NCBI RefSeq assembly: GCF_000714545.1
Contig: NZ_AUNB01000001.1
Location: 186,001-250,000 of the forward strand
DNA from: Thioclava indica
Lineage (GTDB): Bacteria > Pseudomonadota > Alphaproteobacteria > Rhodobacterales > Rhodobacteraceae
Direction of reading: 5' to 3'
Length of the DNA: 64,000 nt
Shown: positions 1-8,967 of the stretch, one piece after another
How the letters are laid out: each line of letters begins with the position of its first letter
How positions within the stretch are numbered: the first letter of the stretch is position 1
Notes under the pieces: model-generated
What the model saw: only the letters and a program-made list of their open reading frames with translations
The model's database searches: none
Told to the model about the DNA's origin: nothing
Program-made: the position numbers and the translations under genes

Positions 1-936
<936 letters not shown>

Positions 937-1047
937 CAGCCTGCCTTTCGGGGCTTGTGTCGTAACGCGCCCGCGCAGCCCTGCCAAGGAAAACCTGAGC
1001 TGTACGCTGCGGTAACGAAATCGTCAGATATAGCCTATTGCCAAATT

Positions 1048-1063
1048 TGTAGCCAAAGCTACA
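1048..1063. promoter_or_regulatory. Predicted MntR operator between mntR and mntH
   Basis: A perfect inverted repeat, TGTAGC-CAAA-GCTACA, is flanked by A/T-rich sequence (1043-1068). The layout TAGC-N4-GCTA with A/T flanks matches the form of enterobacterial MntR boxes as I recall them. It lies 46 bp before the mntH start codon, a sensible place for a repressor. A second short palindrome, ATAGcCTAT, lies just upstream. Confidence 0.7.
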
Positions 1064-1109
1064 TTTCGCTGGAAATATTACAGACACCTCCGTTCAGAAA
1101 GCCCCTCCA

Positions 1110-2399
1110 ATGAACACCCCCGGCATGACAGACCGCACCCGCAGCGCTATGGCTGATGTTCTGGCTGGGCGCAGACGGGGTGGGTTTTTGTTGTTCTTTG
1201 GGCCTGCGGTGATCGCCTCGGTCGCCTATATGGATCCGGGCAATTACGCGACCAATATCGAGGCGGGCGCGGGCTATGGCTATGGTCTGCTTTGGGTCGT
1301 GCTGGCGGCGAACCTGATCGCGATGTTGTTTCAGGCACTCTCGGCGCGCGTCGGGATCGTGACGGGGCTGAATCTGGCCGAGTTGTCGCGCGAGCATTTC
1401 CCCCGCCCCGCCGTGATCGCGATGTGGATCGTGTCGGAAATCGCCGCGATGGCCACCGATCTGGCAGAGTTCCTGGGCGGGGCGCTGGGGCTATCGCTGC
1501 TGTTTGGCTGGCCGCTGCTGTGGGGCATGGTCGTCACCGCCATCGTGACCTACGCGATCTTGATGTTTGAACGTGGCGGCTTTCGCCCGATGGAGATTGT
1601 GATCGGCGCTTTGGTGATGATCATCGGCGCGAGCTATCTGATCGAGATGTTCATCGCCCCGGTCGATTGGAGCGGCGTTCTGATGGGGATGAGTACGCCA
1701 GATCTGCCCGATGCGCGCGCGCTAACCATCGCGGTCGGGATCATCGGCGCGACCGTGATGCCGCATGCGATTTTCCTTCATTCAGGGCTGACCCAGCACC
1801 GCGCGATCACCTCGGATCTGGCTGAAAAGAAACGGATTGTCAGCTTTTCCAACCGCGAAGTGATCATCGCGCTTGCCGTGGCGGGGATGGTAAATATGGC
1901 GATGGTGATTATGGCGGCCTCGGCCTTTCACCAAGGCCATGCCGATGTGGCTGAAATCGAGACCGCCTATCACACGCTCACGCCGCTGCTTGGGGGCTTT
2001 GCGGCGGCGGCGTTCCTGACCTCGCTGATTGCCTCGGGCGTTTCCAGTTCGGTCGTGGGCACGATGGCGGGGCAGATGATCATGCAGGGCTTTATCCGCC
2101 GCCACATCCCGATCTGGCTGCGCCGCGCGATCACGATGATTCCCGCCTTTGTTGTCGTCGCGATGGGCGTGAACACGACCGAGGCGCTGGTGATGAGCCA
2201 GGTGGTGTTGTCCATCGCGCTGCCCGTGCCGATGGTCGCGCTGATCTGGTTTGCGCATCGGCGTGACGTGATGGGGCAATTCGCGGTGCGTGGCCCGATC
2301 TTATGGCTGGCGGCGATCGGGGCGACGGTCGTGCTGGGGCTGAACTTTGTGTTGCTGTGGCAGATGGCAGGATTTTCCGTGCCGGGGTTGGCGAACTAA
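1110..2399 (+). CDS. mntH: NRAMP-family Mn2+/H+ transporter MntH
   Basis: This 429-residue polytopic inner-membrane protein has the NRAMP signatures: MDPGN at about residues 41-45 in the first membrane segment, and the MPHAIFLHSG segment in the sixth, which together bind the metal. Eleven or so hydrophobic segments are visible, normal for the family. It imports Mn(II) with protons. It is divergent from mntR across an operator-like palindrome, so it is probably induced when manganese is scarce. Start choice: ATG 1110 gives the usual short N-terminus, and ATG 1125 is an alternative. Neither has a strong Shine-Dalgarno sequence. The gene ends 3 bases before the convergent uvrD gene. Confidence 0.93.
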   Translation: MNTPGMTDRTRSAMADVLAGRRRGGFLLFFGPAVIASVAYMDPGNYATNIEAGAGYGYGLLWVVLAANLIAMLFQALSARVGIVTGLNLAELSREHFPRPAVIAMWIVSEIAAMATDLAEFLGGALGLSLLFGWPLLWGMVVTAIVTYAILMFERGGFRPMEIVIGALVMIIGASYLIEMFIAPVDWSGVLMGMSTPDLPDARALTIAVGIIGATVMPHAIFLHSGLTQHRAITSDLAEKKRIVSFSNREVIIALAVAGMVNMAMVIMAASAFHQGHADVAEIETAYHTLTPLLGGFAAAAFLTSLIASGVSSSVVGTMAGQMIMQGFIRRHIPIWLRRAITMIPAFVVVAMGVNTTEALVMSQVVLSIALPVPMVALIWFAHRRDVMGQFAVRGPILWLAAIGATVVLGLNFVLLWQMAGFSVPGLAN

Positions 2400-2402
2400 G
2401 CC

Positions 2403-4862
2403 TTAGAACGGCACGTCATCCGCGCTGTCGGCGGGCACCACGAAAGACGCCAAAAGGTGTTTTTCGCCCGCCTTGTCGAATTCAACCACCAGCTTGCCAC
2501 CCTCAGATCCCATCACCTCGCCATAGCCGAATTTCTTGTGAAACACGCGGTCGCCAATGGTGAAGGCAGCGGCCTCTTCGGCGTCGATCACCACGGGTTT
2601 GCCGCGCGGCTTGGGCGAGCTGTAGGTAGTGCCGCCGCGCGCGGCCGATTGTTGCAAGCGCCGCCAGCCCGGTGAGTTATAGACATCGGCGCGTGCCGCG
2701 CGATCCGCCATCGCCGGGCTTGCCGCATGATCACTGCCAAACCCGCCACCCAAACCGCCGCCATACAGGCCCGGCGGGGTCAGCACATCGACATGGCGCG
2801 CGGGCAATTCGTCGATGAAACGCGAGGGCATCTGGCTTTGCCATTGACCATAAACGCGCCGGTTGCCGGCAAAGGAAATCGTGCACAGCTGCTCGGCGCG
2901 GGTGATGCCGACATAGGCAAGCCGGCGCTCCTCTTCGAGGCCCTTCTGCCCGCTTTCATCCATCGAGCGCTGCGAGGGAAACAGCCCGTCTTCCCAGCCC
3001 GGCAGGAAGACCACAGGAAATTCCAACCCCTTGGCGCCATGCAGCGTCATGATCGAGATTTTGTCGTCATTCTCTTGCTTGTCATTATCCATGATCAGCG
3101 AGACGTGTTCGAGAAATCCCTGAAGGTTTTCAAATTGTTCCAGCGCCTTGACCAGTTCTTTAAGGTTCTCCAGACGGCCCGGCGCCTCGGGCGTTTTGTC
3201 GTTGAGCCACATCTCGCTATAGCCCGATTCCTCAAGGATCGCCTCGGCCAGACGGACATGGGACAGGTCATTGGCCGGGGCCACGCCCGCCGCATCGGGT
3301 TCGATCAGTTCATCGTCATCGCCTGCCGCCGTGGTCGCACTGGCCGCAGACGCCGACAGGATTTCATCATGCCAGCGGATGATATTTTCCACAAACAGCC
3401 GCAACTGGCCCGCCGCCTTGCCCGAGAGCGCCCCCTCTTGCAGCAGCAGGCGCGCGCCATCGAGCAGGCTCAACCCGTTTTCGCGCGCCGCAATCTGGAT
3501 ACGGCTTTGCGCCTTGTCGCCAAGCCCGCGCTTGGGCGTGTTGATCACACGCTCGAATGCCAGATCATCGGCCGGGCTGATCGCAAGGCGAAAATACGCC
3601 ATCGCATCGCGGATCTCGAGGCGTTCATAAAACCGCGGCCCGCCGATCACGCGATAGGGCAGTCCGATGGACAAAAAACGATCCTCAAAGGCGCGCATCT
3701 GATGGGAGGCGCGCACCAGAATCGCCTGATCGTTCAGGCTCACCGGGTCATTGCCGCGCGTGCCGCGTTGAATGGCCTCGGCCTCTTCGCCGATCCAGCG
3801 CGCTTCTTCCTCGCCATCCCAATGGCCGATCAGACGGACCTTGTCGCCGCCCTGCGCCTGCGTCCACAGTTCCTTGCCCAAGCGGCCCGTGTTTTGCGAA
3901 ATCAGCCCCGAGGCGGTGGCCAGGATATGCTCGCTCGAGCGGTAATTCTGCTCAAGCCGGATCACAGTCGCGCCGGGAAAATCCTTTTCAAACCGTAGGA
4001 TGTTGCCCACTTCCGCGCCGCGCCAGCCATAAATCGACTGATCGTCATCGCCCACGCAGCAGATATTGCGATGCCCCTGCGCCAGCAGTCGCAGCCAAAG
4101 ATATTGCGCGACATTGGTGTCTTGGTACTCATCAACGAGGATGTATTTGAACCAACGCTGATACTGTTCCAGCACATCCGGATGGGTCTGAAAAATCGTG
4201 ACCATGTGCAGCAGCAGATCACCGAAATCGACCGCATTGAGCGTTTTGAGCCGCGCCTGATAGCTGTCATACAGCTCGGAGCCACGATTATTGAAGGCTG
4301 CCGTTTCGCGCCCCTTCACCTTTTCAGGCGTCAAAGCACGGTTTTTCCAACCATCAATCAGCCCAGCCAATTGCCGCGCAGGCCAGCGTTTCTCGTCAAT
4401 ATCGGCGGCCAAAATCAACTGTTTGAGAAGGCGAATCTGGTCGTCGGTATCCAGAATGGAGAAATTCGATTTCAGCCCGACCAGTTCGGCATGGCGGCGC
4501 AGCAGTTTCACACAGACCGAGTGGAACGTGCCAAGCCACGGCATCCCCTCACCGCCCGTGCCCAAAAGCGCACCGACGCGTTCCTTCATCTCGCGCGCGG
4601 CCTTGTTGGTGAAGGTTACGGCCAAAATTTCATTGGGGCGTGCGCGCCCAGTGTTGAGCAGATGCGCGATTCGGCAGGTCAGCGCGCGGGTCTTGCCGGT
4701 GCCTGCCCCTGCCAGCATCAGAACCGGGCCATCCAGCGCCTCAACAGCGGCGCGTTGTTCGGTGTTCAGCCCATCGAGATAGGGCGTGCCGCGCGCCGAC
4801 ATGGCACGTTGCGACAGGCTGAGCGCGCCTTCATAGGGATCATCATCAAAAGCCTCGGTCAT
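2403..4862 (-). CDS. uvrD: UvrD/PcrA-type superfamily 1 DNA helicase
   Basis: An 819-residue 3'-5' DNA helicase. Visible motifs in order: Q-motif region LNTEQRAAV (about 32-40), Walker A GAGTGKT (52-58), TFTNKAA motif Ia, DEYQDTN (motif II), GDDDQSIYGWRGA (motif III), QNYRSS (motif IV), LHGAKGLEFPVV (motif V) and RRLAYVGITRA (motif VI). A C-terminal Tudor-like domain (FTIGDRVFHKKFGYGEV), as in PcrA, closes the protein. It acts in nucleotide-excision and mismatch repair and in removing RecA or stalled polymerase. An Ala/Asp-rich segment in the 2B region is typical of alphaproteobacterial copies. It is transcribed alone, with a repeat-rich gap upstream. Confidence 0.95.
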   Translation of the reverse strand: MTEAFDDDPYEGALSLSQRAMSARGTPYLDGLNTEQRAAVEALDGPVLMLAGAGTGKTRALTCRIAHLLNTGRARPNEILAVTFTNKAAREMKERVGALLGTGGEGMPWLGTFHSVCVKLLRRHAELVGLKSNFSILDTDDQIRLLKQLILAADIDEKRWPARQLAGLIDGWKNRALTPEKVKGRETAAFNNRGSELYDSYQARLKTLNAVDFGDLLLHMVTIFQTHPDVLEQYQRWFKYILVDEYQDTNVAQYLWLRLLAQGHRNICCVGDDDQSIYGWRGAEVGNILRFEKDFPGATVIRLEQNYRSSEHILATASGLISQNTGRLGKELWTQAQGGDKVRLIGHWDGEEEARWIGEEAEAIQRGTRGNDPVSLNDQAILVRASHQMRAFEDRFLSIGLPYRVIGGPRFYERLEIRDAMAYFRLAISPADDLAFERVINTPKRGLGDKAQSRIQIAARENGLSLLDGARLLLQEGALSGKAAGQLRLFVENIIRWHDEILSASAASATTAAGDDDELIEPDAAGVAPANDLSHVRLAEAILEESGYSEMWLNDKTPEAPGRLENLKELVKALEQFENLQGFLEHVSLIMDNDKQENDDKISIMTLHGAKGLEFPVVFLPGWEDGLFPSQRSMDESGQKGLEEERRLAYVGITRAEQLCTISFAGNRRVYGQWQSQMPSRFIDELPARHVDVLTPPGLYGGGLGGGFGSDHAASPAMADRAARADVYNSPGWRRLQQSAARGGTTYSSPKPRGKPVVIDAEEAAAFTIGDRVFHKKFGYGEVMGSEGGKLVVEFDKAGEKHLLASFVVPADSADDVPF

Positions 4863-4940
4863 AGCGGCAATCTAGCGTTTGCGCGCGCCAAGGCCAAGCC
4901 CATGTTCGGCATCTGTTCGCATTTTTCTTTAAGGCAGCGT

Positions 4941-5052
4941 GGGGGCGCTGCCCCCCGGCTCCGGTGGACGACAAGTAGACGTCGAAGAGGGGGCGCTGCC
5001 CCCGGCTCCGGTGGAGCCTCCCCCGGGATATTTGGATCAAGAGGAAGAGGGG
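4941..5052. repeat. Tandem G+C-rich hairpin repeats plus REP-like element after sarcosine oxidase soxG
   Basis: Two near-identical 27-28 bp direct repeats (4941-4968 and 4988-5015) each contain the hairpin GGGGGC-gct-GCCCCC followed by GGCTCCGGTGGA. A third part at 5019-5052 has CCCCCGGG, then GGGATATTT, four free bases, and CAAGAGGAAGAGGG. The same GGGATATTT-N4-CAAGAGGAA layout occurs at 8932-8953, and a related form in inverted pairs at 60139-60202. It sits between the end of the soxBDAG operon and the start of uvrD and may end soxBDAG transcription. Reading leftward, the CAAGAGGAAGAGGG part encodes the last residues and the stop codon of SoxG. Confidence 0.75.
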
Positions 5053-5609
5053 GCGGTTTCGAAAAGCTCCGATCCGGGGCGCGCGGATGTTTCGAGCAGG
5101 CCTTGGACATAGGTCGCGACCGAGCGGAAGCAGATCAGCGAAATCTCATCGGGGGCGGAGCGCCAGACTGCGGCCGCCACTTGCGCGAGCCGTGTGCGGC
5201 GCATCTCGCCTGTGGGCAGCGTCGCGATATCGGCGGGGGAGAGTTTCATGATGACCTGATCGGGTTTCGCGCCTTTGAGGCGAAACAGTGCGCGGGCATC
5301 CGAGACGTTGCAAACCAGCGCATGGGTTTTCTCAAGCGCGCTCGACAACGTTTGCACCAGCTGCGCGGCCGCGCTGTGATCGCAGATCAGCAGTAATTCA
5401 TCGGGACTCATCCAAGCCAGCGTTAGGTCCTTAGAGGTCACGATCTGGCGCGGAGCGGGCACGGACAGGCCCAGCGCTTTCAACGCCTTGAGCAGTGGCT
5501 TTGATGTTAAATCGCCCCGGATCGAGATCATGCCAATCAGGCCGGCCTCGGTTACCGTGACAAAGCCCTGATAGGTTGCGCCTTGTAGTGCGCTGACAGC
5601 ATTAGACAT
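5037..5609 (-). CDS. soxG: Sarcosine oxidase gamma subunit
   Basis: A 190-residue subunit of heterotetrameric sarcosine oxidase, which demethylates sarcosine to glycine with transfer of the methyl group to tetrahydrofolate. The sequence fits the SoxG family (GcvT-like fold, with WMSPDELLLIC and ARALFRLKGAKPDQVIMKLSP segments). It overlaps the end of the alpha-subunit gene by 8 bases, the normal last position in soxBDAG. The final codons (Pro-Ser-Ser-Ser-stop) are supplied by a REP-like repeat, so the C-terminus may have been altered by repeat insertion. This sox name is unrelated to the sulfur-oxidation sox genes near 50-59 kb. Confidence 0.9.
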   Translation of the reverse strand: MSNAVSALQGATYQGFVTVTEAGLIGMISIRGDLTSKPLLKALKALGLSVPAPRQIVTSKDLTLAWMSPDELLLICDHSAAAQLVQTLSSALEKTHALVCNVSDARALFRLKGAKPDQVIMKLSPADIATLPTGEMRRTRLAQVAAAVWRSAPDEISLICFRSVATYVQGLLETSARPGSELFETAPSSS

Positions 5610-8556
5610 TTTGCTTCTCCCCGTCCTTGTCGTAAAAGACCGGATCGGTGATGCGCGCCTTGATCCGCGCTTCGCCCTCGCCCGTGAATTCGATCACCTC
5701 CCCCATCCGGTCAGGACCGTTCAGCACCAGCCCCATCGCGATACCCTTACCGATTGTGGGCGAGTAATAGGTCGAGGTGACGCGGCCTTGCGTGTTGCGC
5801 TGGCCGTTGGCGTTATGCCCTTCGGCGGGCGCGTAGCTGCCATCGGGAATCACCGAGCCGTCCAGCGTTTCCAGCCCCACCAGTTTCCAGCGGTTCGGAT
5901 CGGTCATATGCGGGCGCTGTTGGGCGCGTTTGCCAAGGAAGTCGGTCTTTTTCTTCGAGATCGCCCAAGTCAGCCCCAGATCCTGCGGGATCACCGTGCC
6001 GTCGGTCTCATCCCCGATCATGATGAACCCCTTTTCGGCGCGCATAACATGCAGCGCCTCGGTGCCGTAGGGCATAACGCCAAGGTCTTTGCCCTCGGTG
6101 ACCAGTTTCTCCCACAGCGCCAAACCTTGCGAGGCAGGCACGGCGATTTCATAGCTAAGCTCGCCCGAGAAGGAGATGCGGAAGATGCGCGCGTCAAAGC
6201 CGCCCAATCTGCCTTCGATCCATTGCATGAAGGGCAGCGCCTCGCGTGAGACATCAATGCCGCCAAGGCGGTTCAGCAACTCGCGTGCTTTTGGCCCGAC
6301 GACGGCGATTTGCGCGAATTGCTCGGTGAGGTTCGCGGTGTAGACCTTCCAGTCCCACCACTCGCATTGCAGCCAATCCTCCATCCAGCCGTGGATATGA
6401 TCGGCCCCGCCCGAGGTAGTATGGCACAGCCAGCTATCGTCAGACAGGCGCGCCACGACCCCGTCATCCATCAGGAAGCCGTTCTCGTTGCACATCAGCC
6501 CGTAGCGGCATTTCCCGACCGGCAAGGTCGACATCATATTGGTATACAGCATGTCGAGGAAGCGCCCGGCATCAGGCCCTTTCACCACGATCTTGCCCAG
6601 CGTCGAGGCATCAAGCAGCCCGACATTGGCGCGCGTGTTGGTGATCTCGCGATTGACCGCCTCGCGATGGGTTTCGCCCGATTTCGGATAGCAATAGGGG
6701 CGGCGCCATTGTCCGACGGGTTCCCAATGCGCGTGATGGGCCTCGTGCCAGCTTTGAATCGGGGTGCGGCGCAGGGGTTGAAACAGCGCGCCCTTGGCCT
6801 CGCCAGTGATCGCGCCGAAGCTGATCGGCGTGTAGGGCGGGCGGAAGGTGGTGGTGCCGGTGGCCGGGATCGGCTGGCCCAGCGCATCCGATAGCACCGC
6901 AAGACCATTGATATTGCTAAGTTTCCCCTGATCTGTCGCCATGCCGAGCGTGGTGTAGCGTTTGGTATGCTCCACACTTTCAAAGCCCTCGCGCGCGGCC
7001 AGCTGCACATCTGAGACCTTCACGTCATTCTGAAAATCAAGGAAGCTCTTGAAGCGCAACGCGACGGGCGCACTTGCGGGCATTTGCCAAACCGGCGTCA
7101 TCGGTGCCTCATCAGAGGAACAGGCCCCCAACCCCGCGCCACCCATCGTCGCGGCCAGCGTCAGATCGCCATTGGCCGCACCGACGGCCTGCACCATCGC
7201 CGTGCCATCCGCGCCCAAGGGTGGGCGCTCGGGATCGGGGCGAAACATCGCTTGGCCGGCGTCCCAGATCAGCTTGCCACCGCAATGCGACCACAGATGC
7301 ACAACCGGAGACCAGCCGCCCGACATTGCCACGCAGTCGCACTCAATCGTTTCAATCGCGCCGCCCTCGCCAGCCTGCGCGCAGATTTCCACGCCTTTGA
7401 CCTGCTTGCGCCCCAAGACACGGGCCACGCCGCGCCCCTCAAGCACGCGCACGCCGCGCGCCTTGACCTCTTGAGGGAGCGCGCCGTGCGTGGCCTCGCG
7501 CGCGTCGATGATCGCAGGCACGGTCAGCCCGGCATCCAGCAGCACCAGCGCCGTGCGATAGGCGTCATCATTGTTGGTCACGATCACCGTACGATCGCCG
7601 GGCGAGACCGCCCAGTTCACCACATAATCGCGCACCGCCGAGGCCAGCATCACGCCGGGCACGTCATTGGCAGCAAACGCCAGCGGGCGTTCAATCGCGC
7701 CCGTCGCGGTGATCGTGCGCCCCGCGCGGATGCGCCACAGGCGATGGCGGGGAATGTCGGCACCGGGGCGCGTATCGCCCACGCTTTCCAGCCCGATGAC
7801 ATAGCCATGATCATGCTGCCCCGCCGCCATCAGCCGGGTGCGCAGCGTGACATTTGCCATGCCTTCAAGCTCTTGCAGCGTGGTCTTGATCCAGTCGCAC
7901 GCCTCGAACCCGTCGATCTGGCCGCCATCAACCGGCGTGCGCCCGCCCCAATGCGCGGTTTGCTCGATCAGCCAGACGCGCTTGCCCGCGCGCCCTTCGC
8001 GCAGGGCTGCGGCCAGACCCGCAACGCCTCCGCCCACGACCAGCACATCGCAATACGCATAGGCCTGCTCGTAACGGTCGGGGTCGGCCTCTTTCGGGAC
8101 GCCGCCCAGACCAGCGGATTTGCGGATGATCGGTTCAAACAGATGCTTCCACGCGGCTTGCGGGGCCATGAACGTCTTGTAGTAAAAGCCTGCGGGCAGG
8201 AATTTGTAGAACGCGTCGTTGATCTCGCCGATGTCGTAGTCAAGGTTCGGCCAGTGGTTCTGGCTGCGCGTTTCCGCACCCTCAAACAGCTCGGTTGTGG
8301 TGGTGCGCTGATCGGGTTCAAACCGCGCATTACGCCCCAGACCGACCAGCGCGTTGGGTTCTTCGACGCCGCTGGCAACGATGCCGCGCGGGCGGTGGTA
8401 TTTGAAGCTGCGCCCAAGCATCACCTGCCCCGCCCCGAGCAGTGCCGAGGCCAGCGTGTCGCCCGCAAAGCCCTGCATCGGTTTACCGTTGAAGGTAAAA
8501 TTCAACCGCTTGGCGCGATCAATCAGACGGCCGCCCTTGCTTAGTCGTGTGCTCAT
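5602..8556 (-). CDS. soxA: Sarcosine oxidase alpha subunit
   Basis: A 984-residue catalytic subunit. Domains in order: an N-terminal ferredoxin-like Fer2_4 region (about 15-100), an FAD/NAD(P) Rossmann domain with VLVVGGGVAGLAA (about 171-183), and a large C-terminal aminomethyltransferase (GcvT-like) domain that binds tetrahydrofolate. It oxidises sarcosine and passes C1 units to folate in the cytosol. ATG 8556 is chosen because it overlaps the delta-subunit stop as ATGA, the usual coupling. An ATG 15 bases further upstream would run into soxD. The gene is third in soxB-D-A-G. Length and order are normal for the family. Confidence 0.94.
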   Translation of the reverse strand: MSTRLSKGGRLIDRAKRLNFTFNGKPMQGFAGDTLASALLGAGQVMLGRSFKYHRPRGIVASGVEEPNALVGLGRNARFEPDQRTTTTELFEGAETRSQNHWPNLDYDIGEINDAFYKFLPAGFYYKTFMAPQAAWKHLFEPIIRKSAGLGGVPKEADPDRYEQAYAYCDVLVVGGGVAGLAAALREGRAGKRVWLIEQTAHWGGRTPVDGGQIDGFEACDWIKTTLQELEGMANVTLRTRLMAAGQHDHGYVIGLESVGDTRPGADIPRHRLWRIRAGRTITATGAIERPLAFAANDVPGVMLASAVRDYVVNWAVSPGDRTVIVTNNDDAYRTALVLLDAGLTVPAIIDAREATHGALPQEVKARGVRVLEGRGVARVLGRKQVKGVEICAQAGEGGAIETIECDCVAMSGGWSPVVHLWSHCGGKLIWDAGQAMFRPDPERPPLGADGTAMVQAVGAANGDLTLAATMGGAGLGACSSDEAPMTPVWQMPASAPVALRFKSFLDFQNDVKVSDVQLAAREGFESVEHTKRYTTLGMATDQGKLSNINGLAVLSDALGQPIPATGTTTFRPPYTPISFGAITGEAKGALFQPLRRTPIQSWHEAHHAHWEPVGQWRRPYCYPKSGETHREAVNREITNTRANVGLLDASTLGKIVVKGPDAGRFLDMLYTNMMSTLPVGKCRYGLMCNENGFLMDDGVVARLSDDSWLCHTTSGGADHIHGWMEDWLQCEWWDWKVYTANLTEQFAQIAVVGPKARELLNRLGGIDVSREALPFMQWIEGRLGGFDARIFRISFSGELSYEIAVPASQGLALWEKLVTEGKDLGVMPYGTEALHVMRAEKGFIMIGDETDGTVIPQDLGLTWAISKKKTDFLGKRAQQRPHMTDPNRWKLVGLETLDGSVIPDGSYAPAEGHNANGQRNTQGRVTSTYYSPTIGKGIAMGLVLNGPDRMGEVIEFTGEGEARIKARITDPVFYDKDGEKQNV

Positions 8557-8876
8557 GCTTGAGGCTCCCATTCGGGGCGTTTCGCCTTGATTTTCTTGAC
8601 GATATCCGCTGGCGGCTTGGTGGTTTGTGCCGCATAGGTACCAAACACCTCAAGCGTTGCGGTGCAGCGCGCAGCCATGAACCACTTGCCGCAGCCATAG
8701 GCGTGGCGCCAGCGTTCGAAATGCACGCCTTTGGGGTTTTTGCGCGCGAACAGATAGCCTTCGAAGTCGGCATCCGAGGAGTCCGGGCCAAAGCGTTTGA
8801 GATGGGCCTCCCCGCCGGGGGCAAATTCGGTTTCCTCGGCGGTGATACCGCAGCAGGGACAGGTGAGGGTCAGCAT
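8553..8876 (-). CDS. soxD: Sarcosine oxidase delta subunit
   Basis: A 107-residue zinc-binding small subunit of heterotetrameric sarcosine oxidase. It starts with the CPCCG cysteine cluster (residues 6-10), which with later cysteines (YGCGKWF region and RCTATLEVFG) makes the structural Zn site of the SoxD family. It lies between the beta and alpha genes as expected and is translationally coupled to alpha through an ATGA overlap. A 91-bp gap containing a REP-like hairpin separates it from soxB upstream, so the complex may be unevenly expressed. Confidence 0.93.
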   Translation of the reverse strand: MLTLTCPCCGITAEETEFAPGGEAHLKRFGPDSSDADFEGYLFARKNPKGVHFERWRHAYGCGKWFMAARCTATLEVFGTYAAQTTKPPADIVKKIKAKRPEWEPQA

Positions 8877-8902
8877 GTCAGCGGGCCTTTGCTTGGCAGG
8901 CG

Positions 8903-8957
8903 CCGGGGGCTTCGCGCCCCCGGACCCCCGCGGGATATTTTCGTCAAGAGGAAGAGG
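8903..8957. repeat. REP-like hairpin inside the sarcosine oxidase operon
   Basis: A perfect 8-bp stem, CCGGGGGC / GCCCCCGG, with a TTCGC loop (8903-8923) is followed by CCCCCGCGGGATATTT, four bases, and CAAGAGGAAGAGGG. It has the same layout as the copy at 5025-5052. It occupies the only sizeable gap in soxBDAG, between the beta and delta genes. Such elements can stall RNA decay or partly end transcription. That role is inferred. Confidence 0.75.
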
Positions 8958-8967
8958 GATTGCGTCA

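Noticed and set aside
4941-5052. Possible CRISPR array from the G+C-rich direct repeats
   Set aside because: Only two direct copies, self-complementary over most of their length, no spacer regularity and no cas genes. They fit REP-type palindromes.
7084-8544. Long open frame on the plus strand opposite sarcosine oxidase alpha
   Set aside because: It is antisense to a clearly recognised gene, its residue makeup (Arg/His/Pro-rich) is that of a G+C-rich shadow frame, and it has no recognisable domain.
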